Shown here piece by piece: positions 28,537 to 29,537 of a stretch of DNA of 29,537 nucleotides (its first letter is position 1; each line of letters begins with the position of its first letter). The notes under the pieces are model-generated. The model worked only from the letters and a program-made list of their open reading frames with translations, had not been told where the DNA came from and did no database searches. Position numbers and translations under genes: made by a program. Location: assembly GCA_024811115.1 (NCBI GenBank), contig JAKOGH010000323.1, positions 1 to 29,537 of the forward strand. Direction: 5' to 3'. Origin of the DNA: Terana coerulea (lineage: Eukaryota > Basidiomycota > Agaricomycetes > Polyporales > Phanerochaetaceae).

Positions 28537-28827
28537 GATGCAGACACGGGAGCCCGCGAGCCGCCCGCTGCTTGTGTGACGTGTCTGACGGTATGTTTTC
28601 CCAAGTTTATCGCAGCTGTCGCTACCTTGATTCGAACGTTCACAGGCTAGTATCTCACCATCGTACTGCTTTAGTACCCCAATAAATGCATCTCTAACAA
28701 ACCATGCCGGCTCCACTGAGCTTATCAAAGTGCGTCCGCATGGCAGCCCCCGATGATTATTCTCGACATCCCACATAGGCTTTCGCGGTTGCCGTGCAAA
28801 GCGCGACCACCTTCGTCGATGTAATGG
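28537..28827 (-). pseudogene. ORF of unknown function interrupted by the TA element
   Basis: The minus-strand frame is open from 28827 to the element edge, with an ATG at 28776 (MWDVENNHRGLPCGRTLISS). It continues VEPAWFVRDAFIGVLKQYDG and SDSCDKLGKTYRQTRHTSS up to VCIY. The next residues (SWREGQARNSN) are already inside the inverted arm. Removing the element with one TA joins it in frame to 24468-24420. It has normal codon variety, unlike the transposon debris around it. No family recognised. It could be a host exon or a gene of an older element bounded by copies A and B. Confidence 0.45.
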
Positions 28828-29081
28828 TCATTGCGGCTATACTGTATCTTCTGGCTAGAAGCCGCCAAACGTGATTTAACAGGTGGGGCATATTTTGACC
28901 AGAGAATGGCAAGTGTGTAAGCTGACTACTTACGAGCGTGGACTAGTTCTAGCCAATTGGTCTCGTGGCTCATGACCATGACTGTCAACACTGGCCTGAG
29001 CCTGTGAACGGCTGTATGCGCCACCCTCGCACTCATCCTTGTAGGTGTTGGCGGCGTTCATGCCTTATACCTATCTGACCG
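28828..29081. other. No gene recognised, possible 5' flank of the interrupted ORF
   Basis: Balanced composition with no long open frame. It lies between the start of the minus-strand ORF and repeat copy B and could hold its upstream exon or promoter. No clear TATA or intron on the minus strand. Confidence 0.35.
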
Positions 29082-29460
29082 CATCTGAAAAAACCCCTTA
29101 CTATTCCTGCCTAATGCATGCTGATAAGCACTAATTCATTGCACATAAGCTTCAAAGTAACACAACTAGATAAATAGATACATTAGGCCAATAAGGCAGT
29201 TTAGTGAGGTCCTTTGCTAATTGTCTTAATTATTCTATATATTAGGGCAATTAGTCCTATTTCTCAGCTATTTGTTTCCTTACTGTTCTATTTTGTTCCT
29301 TATATGCAGCTATAATACCACTACTGCTTGACTAGTCATCTGAGAAATCCCCTTCTTAATTTAACCTGATGCTCTGTATTGCATATTTAGTTATCTACAT
29401 ACAAGACTAAGCTACCTAACACAACAAACTACTTGTACTGTGCAGGTAAGCCCATGCACC
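29082..29460 (+). repeat. Dispersed ~380-bp repeat, copy B (inverted to copy A)
   Basis: It begins CATCTGAAAAAACCCCTTAC and matches the reverse complement of 23985-24364 base for base with scattered differences. A second, direct CATCTGAGAAATCCCC occurs inside it at ~29338 and has a counterpart in copy A. The match fades after TACTTGTACTGTGCAGG. It is non-coding. The last ~75 bases of the window show no feature. Confidence 0.8.
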
Positions 29461-29537
29461 ATGCACCATACTCACCTGCACTGTGCCATGCCCACCTGTG
29501 TTGTATCTGTCAGTAACATACTTACGTACACCACTAC

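Overview
The window looks like a transposon-rich, gene-poor stretch of a filamentous fungal genome, most likely a basidiomycete (Agaricomycetes). Three things point that way: decayed Ty1/copia and chromodomain Ty3/gypsy elements, introns of 50-140 bases with GTATGY/GTRAG donors and CTAAC-type branch sites, and hAT, TTAA and TA-flanked DNA transposons. I find no intact conserved gene. Almost all recognisable protein sequence belongs to mobile elements broken by stops and frameshifts, and the stops are largely of the kind made by C-to-T or G-to-A change.

Layout, left to right. 1-612 is a CpG-dense, low-complexity GC-rich block. 720-792 is a decayed tRNA-like unit, perhaps a SINE head. 793-1670 is an AT-rich segment ending in a transposon-like terminus that cuts into the 5' LTR of copia-1. 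Copia-1 (1671-8046, + strand) has gag, protease, integrase, reverse transcriptase and RNase H, a half-tRNA primer site, a polypurine tract and a complete 3' LTR. It abuts copia-2 (- strand, 8047-16086), whose pol is split by a 3.77-kb insertion (9374-13138). That insertion has CATTTG-type inverted ends and holds unrecognised sequence with convincing introns.

16087-17887 has no assignable gene. 17888-18589 is the 3' end of a + strand chromovirus, with integrase tail, chromodomain, dUTPase and polypurine tract. It runs into an LTR-derived unit with 153-bp inverted ends (18590-19313). Beyond that lies the 5' half of a related gypsy element on the - strand (19314 to about 23360), with reverse transcriptase N-terminus, protease, gag and an additional upstream ORF.

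23443-29537 is a nest of DNA elements: a minisatellite with a perfect 18-bp hairpin, two inverted copies of a ~380-bp repeat, and a 4.06-kb element with ~354-bp inverted arms and TA flanks (24471-28534). A 337-bp TTAA element sits in its left arm, one 665-bp hAT MITE in its interior and another in its right arm. The 4.06-kb element interrupts an unrecognised minus-strand ORF whose frame is restored if the element and one TA are removed.

The best candidates for something new are the family of elements ending in CATYTGRAAAAACC (five termini here), the long-armed TA element, and the gypsy element combining chromodomain, dUTPase and an extra upstream ORF. All calls were made by reading the sequence; no database search was possible.
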